Part shown: piece by piece, positions 1 to 7,013 of the stretch
Layout of the letters: each line of letters opens with the position of its first letter
How positions within the stretch are numbered: position 1 is the first letter of the stretch
Assembly (NCBI GenBank): GCA_029243445.1
Contig: JAQWSA010000049.1
Span: 1 to 8,241, forward strand
Length of the DNA stretch: 8,241 nt
Direction of reading: 5' to 3'
Source of the DNA: Alphaproteobacteria bacterium
GTDB lineage: Bacteria; Pseudomonadota; Alphaproteobacteria; UBA6615
The notes under the pieces: model-generated
Told to the model about the DNA's origin: nothing
The model's input: the letters and a program-made list of their open reading frames with translations, nothing else
The model's database searches: none
Made by a program: the position numbers and the translations under genes

Positions 1-123
1 ATTTGTAACAAATCATAAAAGAATTTAAAATTTATATAATAATGATCTAACATTACTAAATAATTTTGCTTTAATACTAAGTAATAATAAATATAAATTA
101 ATATCTAACTGTGTAGATAGACG
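1..123. other. AT-rich intergenic region upstream of the SDR gene
   Basis: This stretch is almost pure A/T and has no supportable reading frame. The first 13 bases form a short perfect inverted repeat, ATTTGT-A-ACAAAT, which could be half of an operator or the end of something outside the window. Several TATAAA/TAATAA-like boxes lie at about 82-97, with a TTGCTT at 66-71. The spacing to any one box is poor (13 or 20 nt), so I cannot name a promoter. No clear Shine-Dalgarno precedes the ATG at 124; the bases just before it read GTAGATAGACG. Confidence 0.5.
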
Positions 124-876
124 ATGAATAGACTTGAAAGCAAGGTCGCCATAGTCAGTGGCGCAGGTGGTGGTATAGGTAGTGCTATCTGTCGTCGTTT
201 AGCGCTCGAGGGCGCATCAATTGTTTGTGTTGATATTAACGAAAATACTCTAAATGAAACAGTTCATAGTATTAACTCTAATGATGGTAAATCTATTGCT
301 CTGGTCAGAGATGTATCAGAAGAGCAAACAGCAGAAATAGCAGTCCAATTAGCTACTGAGAAACTTGGCGGTCTAGATATACTTGTAAATAACGCTGTCT
401 ACGACCTACCTCTCGCGCCTTTGACAGAAATTTCTTTGGAGGATTGGCGTCGGACTATGGATGTTAATCTCAATAGTGCATTTCTTATGTCAAAACATTG
501 TATTCCAAAAATGGATGAATATGGCGGGGGAAGTATTATCCATATTGCATCTCAACTAGGACGCACTGCTCGACCGGGAAGACCATGGTATTGTGCACAA
601 AAAGCAGCCTTAATTAATTTAGCTAAAGCCATGGCGCTGGATCACGCCGCACAGAATATTCGCGTTAATAGTCTTTCCCCAGGACCAGTAGAAACTAACC
701 GTTATCTATCAAATTTCCCTTCGTCATCAGAAGCCCAAAAAACATCTAATACGTTATTAGATCGTCTAGGTAAACCAGACGAAATAGCTGCAGGGGTAGC
801 GTTTTTAGCTAGCGAAGATGCTTCCTTTATGACGGGTAGCGACCTATTGATCGACGGTGGCTATACAGTGCCTTAA
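124..876 (+). CDS. SDR family NAD(P)-dependent oxidoreductase
   Basis: Classical short-chain dehydrogenase/reductase of 250 aa, the usual length, cytosolic, with a Rossmann fold. The glycine-rich cofactor loop is at residues 12-19 (SGAGGGIG). Asp37 ends beta-2 (VCVDIN), which in this family favours NAD(H) over NADP(H). Asp63-Val64 fit the adenine-binding site, and NNA at 89-91 is the beta-4 motif. The catalytic tetrad is complete: Asn115, Ser143, Tyr156 and Lys160 (YCAQK). The PGPVET segment (186-191) and the C-terminal GSDLLIDGGY are typical. The substrate cannot be told; it resembles generic 3-oxoacyl/3-hydroxyacyl or polyol dehydrogenases. A role with the beta-keto-acid genes downstream is possible but pyrD lies between. 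It starts at ATG 124 without an obvious Shine-Dalgarno and ends with TAA. The pyrD gene follows 81 nt later on the same strand. Confidence 0.93.
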   Translation: MNRLESKVAIVSGAGGGIGSAICRRLALEGASIVCVDINENTLNETVHSINSNDGKSIALVRDVSEEQTAEIAVQLATEKLGGLDILVNNAVYDLPLAPLTEISLEDWRRTMDVNLNSAFLMSKHCIPKMDEYGGGSIIHIASQLGRTARPGRPWYCAQKAALINLAKAMALDHAAQNIRVNSLSPGPVETNRYLSNFPSSSEAQKTSNTLLDRLGKPDEIAAGVAFLASEDASFMTGSDLLIDGGYTVP

Positions 877-957
877 GACAAACCATTATATATATTTAAG
901 TTGAAATACATACTTGGGCTTTCCAGGTTAACAAATCTAAGATAGCTTTCATACGCT

Positions 958-2034
958 TTGCCAAATATCTACGATATCGGAGCCCGCCTGCTCAACCTAA
1001 TGCCTCCAGAAACAGGTCATACAGCAGCGCTATGGGGACTTAAGCATGGTTTTGGGCCAAAGACAGATAACTTTAATCCTCCTTGCCTAGTTCAGGATAT
1101 ATGGGGAAAATCATTTAAAAACCCCGTAGCCATATCAGCAGGGTTTGACAAAAATGCTATAGCTATTAATGGAGTTCTTAGGTTAGGCGCAGGTTTTATA
1201 GAAGTTGGAGGAGTGACCCCTCTAGCCCAGGTGGGTAATGCAAAACCAAGGTTATTTAGACTTAAATCGGATAGAGCGGCAATTAACAGACTTGGATTTA
1301 ACAACCAAGGAGCCGATCAAGTAAGTCAACGTATAACGAATTATAAATCTTCTAGAAAAAACAATTTACCAATCGGTATAAATTTAGCGGCCAACTCGAA
1401 TAGCTCAAATCCAGAGAATGACTTCGAAATCTTAGTAAATAAATTCGCTCCACTGGCAGATTTTCTAACTATAGATATTTCATGTCCAAACTCAGAAAAC
1501 GGCTTATTGTTTTTATCACCTAGGCCATTAGAAAAATTATTGGATCGGCTTACCAACCTAAACAACTCTAAAAACTGGTTAAAACCACCTGCACTATTGG
1601 TTAAAATATCACCGGATATACAATACGAACACCTTGATACCTTATTAGATATAATAAAATCCGCAGGTATCGACGGTATAACGGTTTGTAATACAACTAC
1701 TGAACGACCGAGTACCTTAACTAGTCCTAATCGCAACCACCCTGGCGGTCTTTCTGGAAAACCTTTATTTTCTCGTTCAACAGATATGCTCCGTCATGTA
1801 TACAAGGTTACAGAGGGATCTATACCGCTGATTGGTGTGGGAGGTATTTCTGACGGTGCCGATGCCTATGCCAAAATTTGTGCCGGAGCCAGCCTAGTGC
1901 AATTGTACACAGGTCTAATTTATGAAGGACCGAGTTTAATCGCTCGAATAATAAATGATCTAATAAAATTTATGGAAAAAGACGGGTTTTCATCACTAAA
2001 AGACGCTATAGGGAGCGAACATTATAAGAGCTAA
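958..2034 (+). CDS. pyrD: dihydroorotate dehydrogenase, class 2 (quinone) type
   Basis: Oxidises dihydroorotate to orotate in pyrimidine synthesis, using FMN and, in class 2, membrane ubiquinone. It has 358 aa, a normal class 2 length. The N-terminal segment (YDIGARLLNLMPPETGHTAAL, about 5-25) matches the class 2 membrane-associating helices. FMN/substrate motifs follow in order: AGFDKN (61-66), FIEVGGVTP (80-88), GNAKPRLFRL (93-102), INRLGFNNQG (109-118), LLVKISPD (213-220), VCNTTTERP (243-251), GGLSGKPL (263-270), GVGGISDGADA (293-303) and AGASLVQLYTGL (309-320). At the catalytic loop the usual class 2 N-x-S-S-P-N reads D-I-S-C-P-N (173-178), so the catalytic-base serine is Cys176, the residue used by class 1 enzymes. 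The start is TTG at 958: an in-frame TAG lies at 943-945, and the first ATG (1000) would delete the conserved N-terminal helix. No Shine-Dalgarno is apparent. It probably lies on a transcript with the SDR gene. Confidence 0.93.
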   Translation: MPNIYDIGARLLNLMPPETGHTAALWGLKHGFGPKTDNFNPPCLVQDIWGKSFKNPVAISAGFDKNAIAINGVLRLGAGFIEVGGVTPLAQVGNAKPRLFRLKSDRAAINRLGFNNQGADQVSQRITNYKSSRKNNLPIGINLAANSNSSNPENDFEILVNKFAPLADFLTIDISCPNSENGLLFLSPRPLEKLLDRLTNLNNSKNWLKPPALLVKISPDIQYEHLDTLLDIIKSAGIDGITVCNTTTERPSTLTSPNRNHPGGLSGKPLFSRSTDMLRHVYKVTEGSIPLIGVGGISDGADAYAKICAGASLVQLYTGLIYEGPSLIARIINDLIKFMEKDGFSSLKDAIGSEHYKS

Positions 2035-2046
2035 ATTTATTAGTCA

Positions 2047-2081
2047 GCATTTAAAATAAATATAAGAAAGTTCTTAAATGC
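2047..2081. repeat. inverted repeat after pyrD, possible weak terminator
   Basis: GCATTTAA (2047-2054) is complementary to TTAAATGC (2074-2081), giving 8-bp arms around a 19-nt loop that begins 13 nt after the pyrD stop. An alternative inner pairing, AAGAA with TTCTT (2064-2068 and 2071-2075), is also possible. No run of T follows, so this is at best a weak transcription end or an mRNA 3' stabiliser. In such AT-rich sequence it may be chance. Confidence 0.25.
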
Positions 2082-2146
2082 ACTAAATTTATGATAATAT
2101 ACCAAATCACTGAAATTAATTAATTTTATATATTCTCTGTAATAGA

Positions 2147-2166
2147 TAATTAAATAAATTTAATTA
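2147..2166. repeat. perfect AT inverted repeat upstream of the thiolase operon
   Basis: TAATTAAA (2147-2154) and TTTAATTA (2159-2166) are perfect 8-bp inverted arms around a TAAA spacer. The element ends 37 nt before the ATG of the HMGS-like/DUF35 gene. A second, spacerless 14-bp palindrome, AAATTAATTAATTT, lies at 2113-2126 in the same 169-nt gap. The position suits an operator or a promoter region for the three-gene operon, but palindromes made only of A and T arise easily by chance here. I could not assign -35 and -10 boxes with confidence. Confidence 0.3.
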
Positions 2167-2190
2167 GCGGGTAATAAAATATAGATTCGC

Positions 2191-2194
2191 GGAG
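2191..2194 (+). promoter_or_regulatory. Shine-Dalgarno for the HMGS-like/DUF35 gene
   Basis: GGAG, in CGCGGAGAAACATAAG, lies 9 nt before the ATG at 2204. It is a canonical ribosome binding site and supports that start. It is also one of the few GC-containing patches in the intergenic stretch. Confidence 0.7.
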
Positions 2195-2203
2195 AAACAT
2201 AAG

Positions 2204-3664
2204 ATGGTTGGAATCACTGGATTTGGTGCTTACATCCCCAAACTTAGACTTTTACGAGAATCGATAGTTGAAGCTAATAAATGGCTTAACCCAGGAATCT
2301 CTTCGTTTGCTAAGGGCGAAAGATCAATGTCTAACTGGGACGAAGATCCAATAACACTAGCAGTTGAAGCAGCAAGAGATTGTCTATCAATTAATGAACG
2401 CAATTTGCTAGAAAATATTTACTTTGCCTCCACAACTCACCCATTTGCTGATAGACAAAATGCAGCGATAGTTGCCACTGCACTCAGTCTGAATAGCGAT
2501 ATTGGTGCTATGGACGTAACAGGATCACAACGTGCTGGTACAACAGCACTAATTAGCGCTTTAACGTCTATTAATAATAATTCTAATAATGAAAAATTAT
2601 GTATTGCGGCTGATAAACGCCTATCCAAACCAGGAAGTACACAAGAACTAACATACGGGGATGGAGCAGCTGCATTAAAAGTTGGGAATGGTAATAATAG
2701 TGAAATAATTGCTAATTTAATGGATTTCTATAGCATTACAGATGATTTTGTTGATCACTATAGATCGGCTAATCGTAAATTTGATTATTACTGGGAAGAG
2801 CGCTGGATACGCCAAGAAGGCCATACAAAGCTTATATCTAAAGCTATTAATAGTTTACTAGAAAAAACAAATGTTCCAGCTGAAGAAATTGATCATCTTA
2901 TTATTCCGGTTACATCAAAAGGAACACCCCAAGTTATTGCCAAAACCGTTGGTATTAATCCTGAATCAATAACTGATAATTTACAAACCAACTGCGGGGA
3001 TACCGGCGTAGCCCACTCACTTATAATGCTTATATCAGTACTTGAAAAAGCTAAGCCTGGTGAAAAAATATTGGTTTGTGGATTTGGTCAGGGAGTTGAT
3101 ACATTATTATTGGAAACTTCTCATCAAATTACTAATTACCAAAAGAAAAACGGCGTTACCGGAACACTCATAAGGCGACGATCAGAAACTAATTATATTA
3201 AATTTTTGTCTTTTAATGGCCTAATCGATATGGAACGCGGCATGCGAGCCGAACAGGACAAACAAACAGCATTAACAGCACTATATAGGAATCGAGAGTT
3301 TCTACTAGGCTTTAAAGGTGGAAAATGCACAAAGTGCGGTACAGCGCAAATACCAAAAACAAAAATTTGCGTAAACCCAAACTGTGGTAGTCGCGACTCA
3401 CAAGTAGATGAGAATTTCTCAGAGAAAAAGGCAAGTATAATGTCATGGACATCTGACCGGTTAACTTACTCATTAGATCCACCAGCTCACTATGGCATGG
3501 TACAATTCGAAGGTGGAGGACGCTTAATGACTGATTTCACGGATATAGAACATGCCGAAATAAAAGTAAGTATGCCAATAAGAATGGTTTTTAGAATAAA
3601 AGAACATGACGAACAAAGGGGTTTTGTACGTTATTTTTGGAAAGCGACACCTTCAAAAGAATGA
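2204..3664 (+). CDS. HMG-CoA synthase-like protein fused to a DUF35 zinc-ribbon/OB-fold domain
   Basis: Two-part protein of 486 aa. Residues 1 to about 310 form a thiolase fold of the archaeal-type HMG-CoA synthase/KAS III family: N-terminal GITGFGAYIP, DVTGSQRAGTTAL (104-116), YGDGAAALKV (151-160) and ILVCGFGQG (289-297). After a helical linker (about 340-370), a DUF35 module carries a four-cysteine zinc ribbon (Cys375-x2-Cys378-x10-Cys389-x4-Cys394) and an OB-fold (about 408-483) of the kind that binds CoA in thiolase partners. By my alignment to archaeal HMGS, the catalytic Glu, Cys and His are replaced by Thr77, Gln109 and Pro235. Normal HMG-CoA synthesis is therefore unlikely. It may be a scaffold, a CoA-binding partner of the adjacent thiolase (58 nt downstream), or a decarboxylase-like enzyme by analogy with Cys-to-Gln ketosynthases. 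Databases probably label it HMG-CoA synthase or OB-fold protein. The family call is firm; the function is open. Confidence 0.85.
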   Translation: MVGITGFGAYIPKLRLLRESIVEANKWLNPGISSFAKGERSMSNWDEDPITLAVEAARDCLSINERNLLENIYFASTTHPFADRQNAAIVATALSLNSDIGAMDVTGSQRAGTTALISALTSINNNSNNEKLCIAADKRLSKPGSTQELTYGDGAAALKVGNGNNSEIIANLMDFYSITDDFVDHYRSANRKFDYYWEERWIRQEGHTKLISKAINSLLEKTNVPAEEIDHLIIPVTSKGTPQVIAKTVGINPESITDNLQTNCGDTGVAHSLIMLISVLEKAKPGEKILVCGFGQGVDTLLLETSHQITNYQKKNGVTGTLIRRRSETNYIKFLSFNGLIDMERGMRAEQDKQTALTALYRNREFLLGFKGGKCTKCGTAQIPKTKICVNPNCGSRDSQVDENFSEKKASIMSWTSDRLTYSLDPPAHYGMVQFEGGGRLMTDFTDIEHAEIKVSMPIRMVFRIKEHDEQRGFVRYFWKATPSKE

Positions 3665-3711
3665 ACAGTTTATAAAATTTATTATGTGTTTTATAAATCA
3701 TAGAACCTAAC

Positions 3712-3715
3712 GGAG
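3712..3715 (+). promoter_or_regulatory. Shine-Dalgarno for the thiolase gene
   Basis: GGAG, in AACGGAGTAGACTA, sits 7 nt before the ATG at 3723, good spacing that fixes the start. The 58-nt gap between the fusion gene and the thiolase gene shows no hairpin with a T-run, which fits co-transcription. Confidence 0.7.
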
Positions 3716-3722
3716 TAGACTA

Positions 3723-4922
3723 ATGGCTAGTGGTATCAAAGATAAAGTTGCTATTCTAGGTATGGGATGTGCTAAGTTTGGCGAGAGATATGACGCCGGT
3801 GCTGAAGACCTGATGGTTGAGGCATTCGAAGAATGCATTGCTGACTCTGGCATTGACGTTTCAGAAATACAAGCAGCCTGGGGTTCAACAACATTTGATG
3901 AAATGGGCGTTGGAAAATCTGCAATACCATATTCACAAGCATTAAGACTTCCTAATATTCCTGTTACGAGGGTAGAAAACTATTGTGCCAGCGGATCCGA
4001 GGCATTCCGCGGAGCAGCTTATGCTGTCGCCTCAGGGGCCTGCGATATAGCTTTAGCCATAGGAGTAGAAAAACTTAAAGATACAGGCTTCGGAGGGTTA
4101 CCAAATATGAATCCTGGTCCTCTAAATAGCCAGTGGTGGGCCAATATTACGGCTCCTGGAGGATTTGCACAATTAGCCAGCGCTTATCGAGCTAAGAACG
4201 GAGTTGATAAAAACGACTTTAAGAAAGCCATGGCGCATGTATCAGTAAAGAGTCATGCAAACGGTCTATTGAATGAAAAAGCACATCTACGTCGGGCTAT
4301 AACTGAAGAAGACGCGTTAAATGCCCCAATTATTGCTGAACCCTTAGGCCTTTATGATTGCTGTGGAGTTTCAGACGGCGCTGCTTGTGCAATTCTAACC
4401 ACACCAGAGATAGCTAAGTCTATAAAGAAAGGCCCAGTGATAACCATTAAAGCGTTACAAATTTCAGCATCCAACGGTACCGAAGCTTCCTACAATCATT
4501 GGGACGGAAGTCATTTTCTAACAACAAGATTAGCTAGTAAGCGTGCTTATGATGAAGCTGGTATAAAGAACCCCAAAGAAAGTCTTAGTTTAATTGAAGT
4601 TCATGACTGTTTTTCTGTTACTGAACTAGTAACCATGGAAGATCTACATATATCGGCAGAGGGCCAAGCGCCAAATGATATAATGGATGGATTTTATGAC
4701 TCAGATGGGAAAATTCCTTGTCAAATCGACGGAGGTTTAAAATGTTTTGGTCATCCAATAGGAGCCTCGGGAATAAGGATGCTCTATGAGATGTATTTAC
4801 AGCTTCTTGGACGGGCAGCTGAACGCCAACGTAACAAGGTTGATATATGTTTAACCCATAACCTTGGTGGTTTCCCGCATGAAAATGTTGCAGCCGTATG
4901 TATTGTTGGGCGTAATGACTAA
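3723..4922 (+). CDS. SCP2-type thiolase / acetyl-CoA acetyltransferase family
   Basis: Complete 399-aa thiolase-fold enzyme expected to make or break C-C bonds between CoA thioesters, or to transfer acyl groups. The nucleophile is Cys88 in ENYCASGSEAF. The C-terminal half has HDCF (294-297), the SCP2-thiolase form of the classical NEAF motif, with His294 and Cys296. GHPIGASG (343-350) gives catalytic His344. The classical second-cysteine motif CxGGG is replaced by THNLGG (378-383), normal for SCP2-like thiolases, where the HDCF cysteine is thought to serve. Histidines at 294 and 344 argue against the Ltp2-type steroid side-chain aldolases, which have tyrosines there. Thiolases of this branch commonly need a DUF35 partner, here presumably the fused domain encoded just upstream. 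Candidate products are acetoacetyl-CoA (thiolase) or a PhlC-like acyl transfer; the substrate is not readable. Confidence 0.9.
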   Translation: MASGIKDKVAILGMGCAKFGERYDAGAEDLMVEAFEECIADSGIDVSEIQAAWGSTTFDEMGVGKSAIPYSQALRLPNIPVTRVENYCASGSEAFRGAAYAVASGACDIALAIGVEKLKDTGFGGLPNMNPGPLNSQWWANITAPGGFAQLASAYRAKNGVDKNDFKKAMAHVSVKSHANGLLNEKAHLRRAITEEDALNAPIIAEPLGLYDCCGVSDGAACAILTTPEIAKSIKKGPVITIKALQISASNGTEASYNHWDGSHFLTTRLASKRAYDEAGIKNPKESLSLIEVHDCFSVTELVTMEDLHISAEGQAPNDIMDGFYDSDGKIPCQIDGGLKCFGHPIGASGIRMLYEMYLQLLGRAAERQRNKVDICLTHNLGGFPHENVAAVCIVGRND

Positions 4923-4943
4923 ATTTTTATTATCACTTTTTAA

Positions 4944-6908
4944 ATGAACGATCCGGCACCAATACTTTGGAAACCAAGTTCGGAAAAGATTGAAAATTCT
5001 AATCTTACGGCCTTTGCTAAACAAGTTAAAAAAAATCTTGGTCTAGATTTTGCCCTAGATTATCAAGCCCTTTGGAAATGGTCGGTTACCGACAAAAGCG
5101 CATTTTGGAGCGAATGCTGGAAATTTCTTGGAATAATTTCCGAAGGCCCTCTAGAACCCACCCTATTAAATAGCAAAGATTTTTTTAAAGCAAAATGGTT
5201 TCCTAATGTAAAACTTAATTATGCTGAAACAATTCTTAAGTGGCCGGATAGTCAAATTGCAATAGCTGCTGTAAATGAGTCTGGTAAACGTCACGAACTA
5301 TCTTTTGGTGATCTACGTTCTGAGGTTTCACGACTACAGCAAGCTCTTTCTTCCTGCGGAGTAATTCCCGGAACAAGAGTTGCTGCTATTTTATTAAATA
5401 CACCAGAAGCAATTGCTGCGATGTTAGGTACTGCTTCACTAGGTGGGGTTTGGACTTCTGTGTCCCCAGACTTTGGTTCAGCAGGTATCCTGGACCGGCT
5501 TTTACAAGCTGAACCAGAAGTTCTTTTTGCAGTTGATGGCTATACATTTGCAGGGAAGCGCTATGATATTTCAGATAAAATTTCCCAAGTTTGTAATTCA
5601 CTTCCTACATTAAAAAAAATAATTATTCTTGAGACAAACGGCACCCCTATTAACAAACTTATTAGCAAAAGTGAATCGTGGAGCAGGTTCCTTGAACCTT
5701 ATGCTGCTAAACCCATAATGTATAAACGTCTGCCTTTTGATCATCCCCTTTTCATTCTTTATACCTCCGGTACAACAGGAGTACCAAAGTGTATTATCCA
5801 TAGCGCTGGTGGCAGCATGCTTAAAAGTATAGGCGAGCACTCCATGCTATTTGATCTAAAACAGAGCGACACAGCGTTCTTCCCAACAACTTTAGGTTGG
5901 ATGATGTGGAATTTTTTAGTCAATTATCTCGGTACGGGAGCAAAAATTGTCTGTTATGATGGTTCTCCTTTTTTTCCTAAAACAAATAGATTATGGGATC
6001 TTGCCTCTGAAGAAGGTGTTACTATCCTTGGACTCGGTTCTTCTTATATTGAAGCATGTAAAAAAAATGGATTTAAGATTGAAAATAAATCAAAATTCAA
6101 AAAAGTAAGAACCATATTAGCAGGAGGTTCAGTTTTATCTCCTGAAGGTTTTGATTACATCTACGAACAAATATCCAGTGATGTGCATCTAAGCTCTGCA
6201 TCTGGTGGCACTGAAATAATGGGGTGCCTACTTGGTAGCAACCCATGGGGACCTGTTCGTCGAGGTGAACTACAAGCACCAGCTTTGGGCATGGACATGT
6301 CAGTAATTAATACAAATGGGAATATTATTGAGGGAGAGAAAGGAGAACTTATCTGCAAATCTCCCTTCCCATCAATGCCTTTAGGTCTTTTAAATGATGA
6401 AGATGGATCAAAATTTGAAGAAACTTATTTCAGCCAAAATCCCGGTATGTGGACGCAAGGTGATTTTGCGGAATCGCGCTCAAATAGTGGCGGTTATGTA
6501 GTATATGGTCGTTCTGATGCAACTTTAAATCCTGGTGGTGTAAGAATTGGCACTGCAGAAATATATAGACAGGTTAATAAGGTTGAAGAAGTTTTAGAAA
6601 GTGTCGTAGTTGGTCAGGAGTGGCAAAAAGATATAAGAATAATACTATTTGTACAATTGAAAAATAACTTAGCACTGACCAGTAAACTATCTGAAAAAAT
6701 ATCGGAAACTATTCGTAAGGGTGCCTCACCTAGGCATGTGCCACGTAAGATAATAGCTGTAGACGATATTCCTAAAACCAGAACAGGTAAGATAGCCGAA
6801 ATTACTATTCGTAACCTAGTTAATGGTCTTCCAATAAATAACCGAGAAGCACTTGCTAACCCTAATTCTCTTGATGTTTTTAACGGTCTATCCGAATTGT
6901 TAAGATAA
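4944..6908 (+). CDS. acetoacetate--CoA ligase (acetoacetyl-CoA synthetase)-like, AMP-forming
   Basis: ANL-superfamily acyl-CoA synthetase of 654 aa, the usual length for acetoacetyl-CoA synthetases, which convert acetoacetate, ATP and CoA to acetoacetyl-CoA. The N-terminal cap (LDYQALWKWSVTD, 38-50, and the FWSECWKFLG region) and the KWFPNVKLNYAE segment (84-95) are typical of this subgroup. Core motifs follow in order: ATP loop YTSGTTGVPK (273-282), SGGTEIMG (420-427), ELQAPALGMD (442-451), SMPLGLLNDEDG (477-488), TQGDF (504-508), YGRSDATLNPGGVRIG (521-536) and KTRTGK (611-616), where Lys616 is the adenylation lysine. The family more often has HHGD where this protein has TQGD. It starts 21 nt after the thiolase stop with an A/T-only leader and no Shine-Dalgarno, suggesting translational coupling or leader-independent initiation. 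A different short beta-keto acid substrate is possible. Confidence 0.9.
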   Translation: MNDPAPILWKPSSEKIENSNLTAFAKQVKKNLGLDFALDYQALWKWSVTDKSAFWSECWKFLGIISEGPLEPTLLNSKDFFKAKWFPNVKLNYAETILKWPDSQIAIAAVNESGKRHELSFGDLRSEVSRLQQALSSCGVIPGTRVAAILLNTPEAIAAMLGTASLGGVWTSVSPDFGSAGILDRLLQAEPEVLFAVDGYTFAGKRYDISDKISQVCNSLPTLKKIIILETNGTPINKLISKSESWSRFLEPYAAKPIMYKRLPFDHPLFILYTSGTTGVPKCIIHSAGGSMLKSIGEHSMLFDLKQSDTAFFPTTLGWMMWNFLVNYLGTGAKIVCYDGSPFFPKTNRLWDLASEEGVTILGLGSSYIEACKKNGFKIENKSKFKKVRTILAGGSVLSPEGFDYIYEQISSDVHLSSASGGTEIMGCLLGSNPWGPVRRGELQAPALGMDMSVINTNGNIIEGEKGELICKSPFPSMPLGLLNDEDGSKFEETYFSQNPGMWTQGDFAESRSNSGGYVVYGRSDATLNPGGVRIGTAEIYRQVNKVEEVLESVVVGQEWQKDIRIILFVQLKNNLALTSKLSEKISETIRKGASPRHVPRKIIAVDDIPKTRTGKIAEITIRNLVNGLPINNREALANPNSLDVFNGLSELLR

Positions 6909-6964
6909 AAACATATATGTGATACATAATAATATTTAATATTAATATAAATTATTTGAATAAA

Positions 6965-6993
6965 AAAAGGGCTGCCCTGAGGACAGCCCTTTT
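6965..6993. terminator. bidirectional intrinsic terminator between convergent genes
   Basis: AAAAGGGCTG (6965-6974) pairs with CAGCCCTTTT (6984-6993) in a perfect 10-bp stem. It continues past one C-A mismatch into CC/GG with a TGA loop. Read on the - strand, the stem is followed by seven T (the A-run 6962-6968), so it ends the binding-protein gene, whose stop is at 7014-7016. Read on the + strand, four T (6990-6993) follow, so it can also end the thiolase operon. It is the only strong intrinsic terminator in the window. Confidence 0.9.
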
Positions 6994-7013
6994 AAACTTA
7001 TAATGCTATAAAA

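Noticed and set aside
1092..1736. Two - strand open frames (1092-1304 and 1341-1736) inside pyrD
   Set aside because: They lie wholly antisense to a gene with convincing protein motifs, and their products show no recognisable domain.
2437..2628. - strand open frame antisense to the HMGS-like/DUF35 gene
   Set aside because: It is short, has no recognisable domain and overlaps a well-supported coding sequence.
2204..3664. Reading this gene as a genuine mevalonate-pathway HMG-CoA synthase
   Set aside because: The expected catalytic Glu, Cys and His are Thr, Gln and Pro, and no other mevalonate gene is in the window.
3723..4922. Ltp2-like aldolase for steroid side-chain cleavage, which also pairs with a DUF35 protein
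   Set aside because: The positions that are tyrosine in those aldolases are histidine here (His294, His344), and the nucleophilic Cys88 is present, so a thiolase or acyltransferase fits better.
5386..6358. Several - strand open frames inside the acyl-CoA ligase gene
   Set aside because: They are antisense shadows of a motif-rich 654-residue protein; none has domain content or a clear ribosome binding site.
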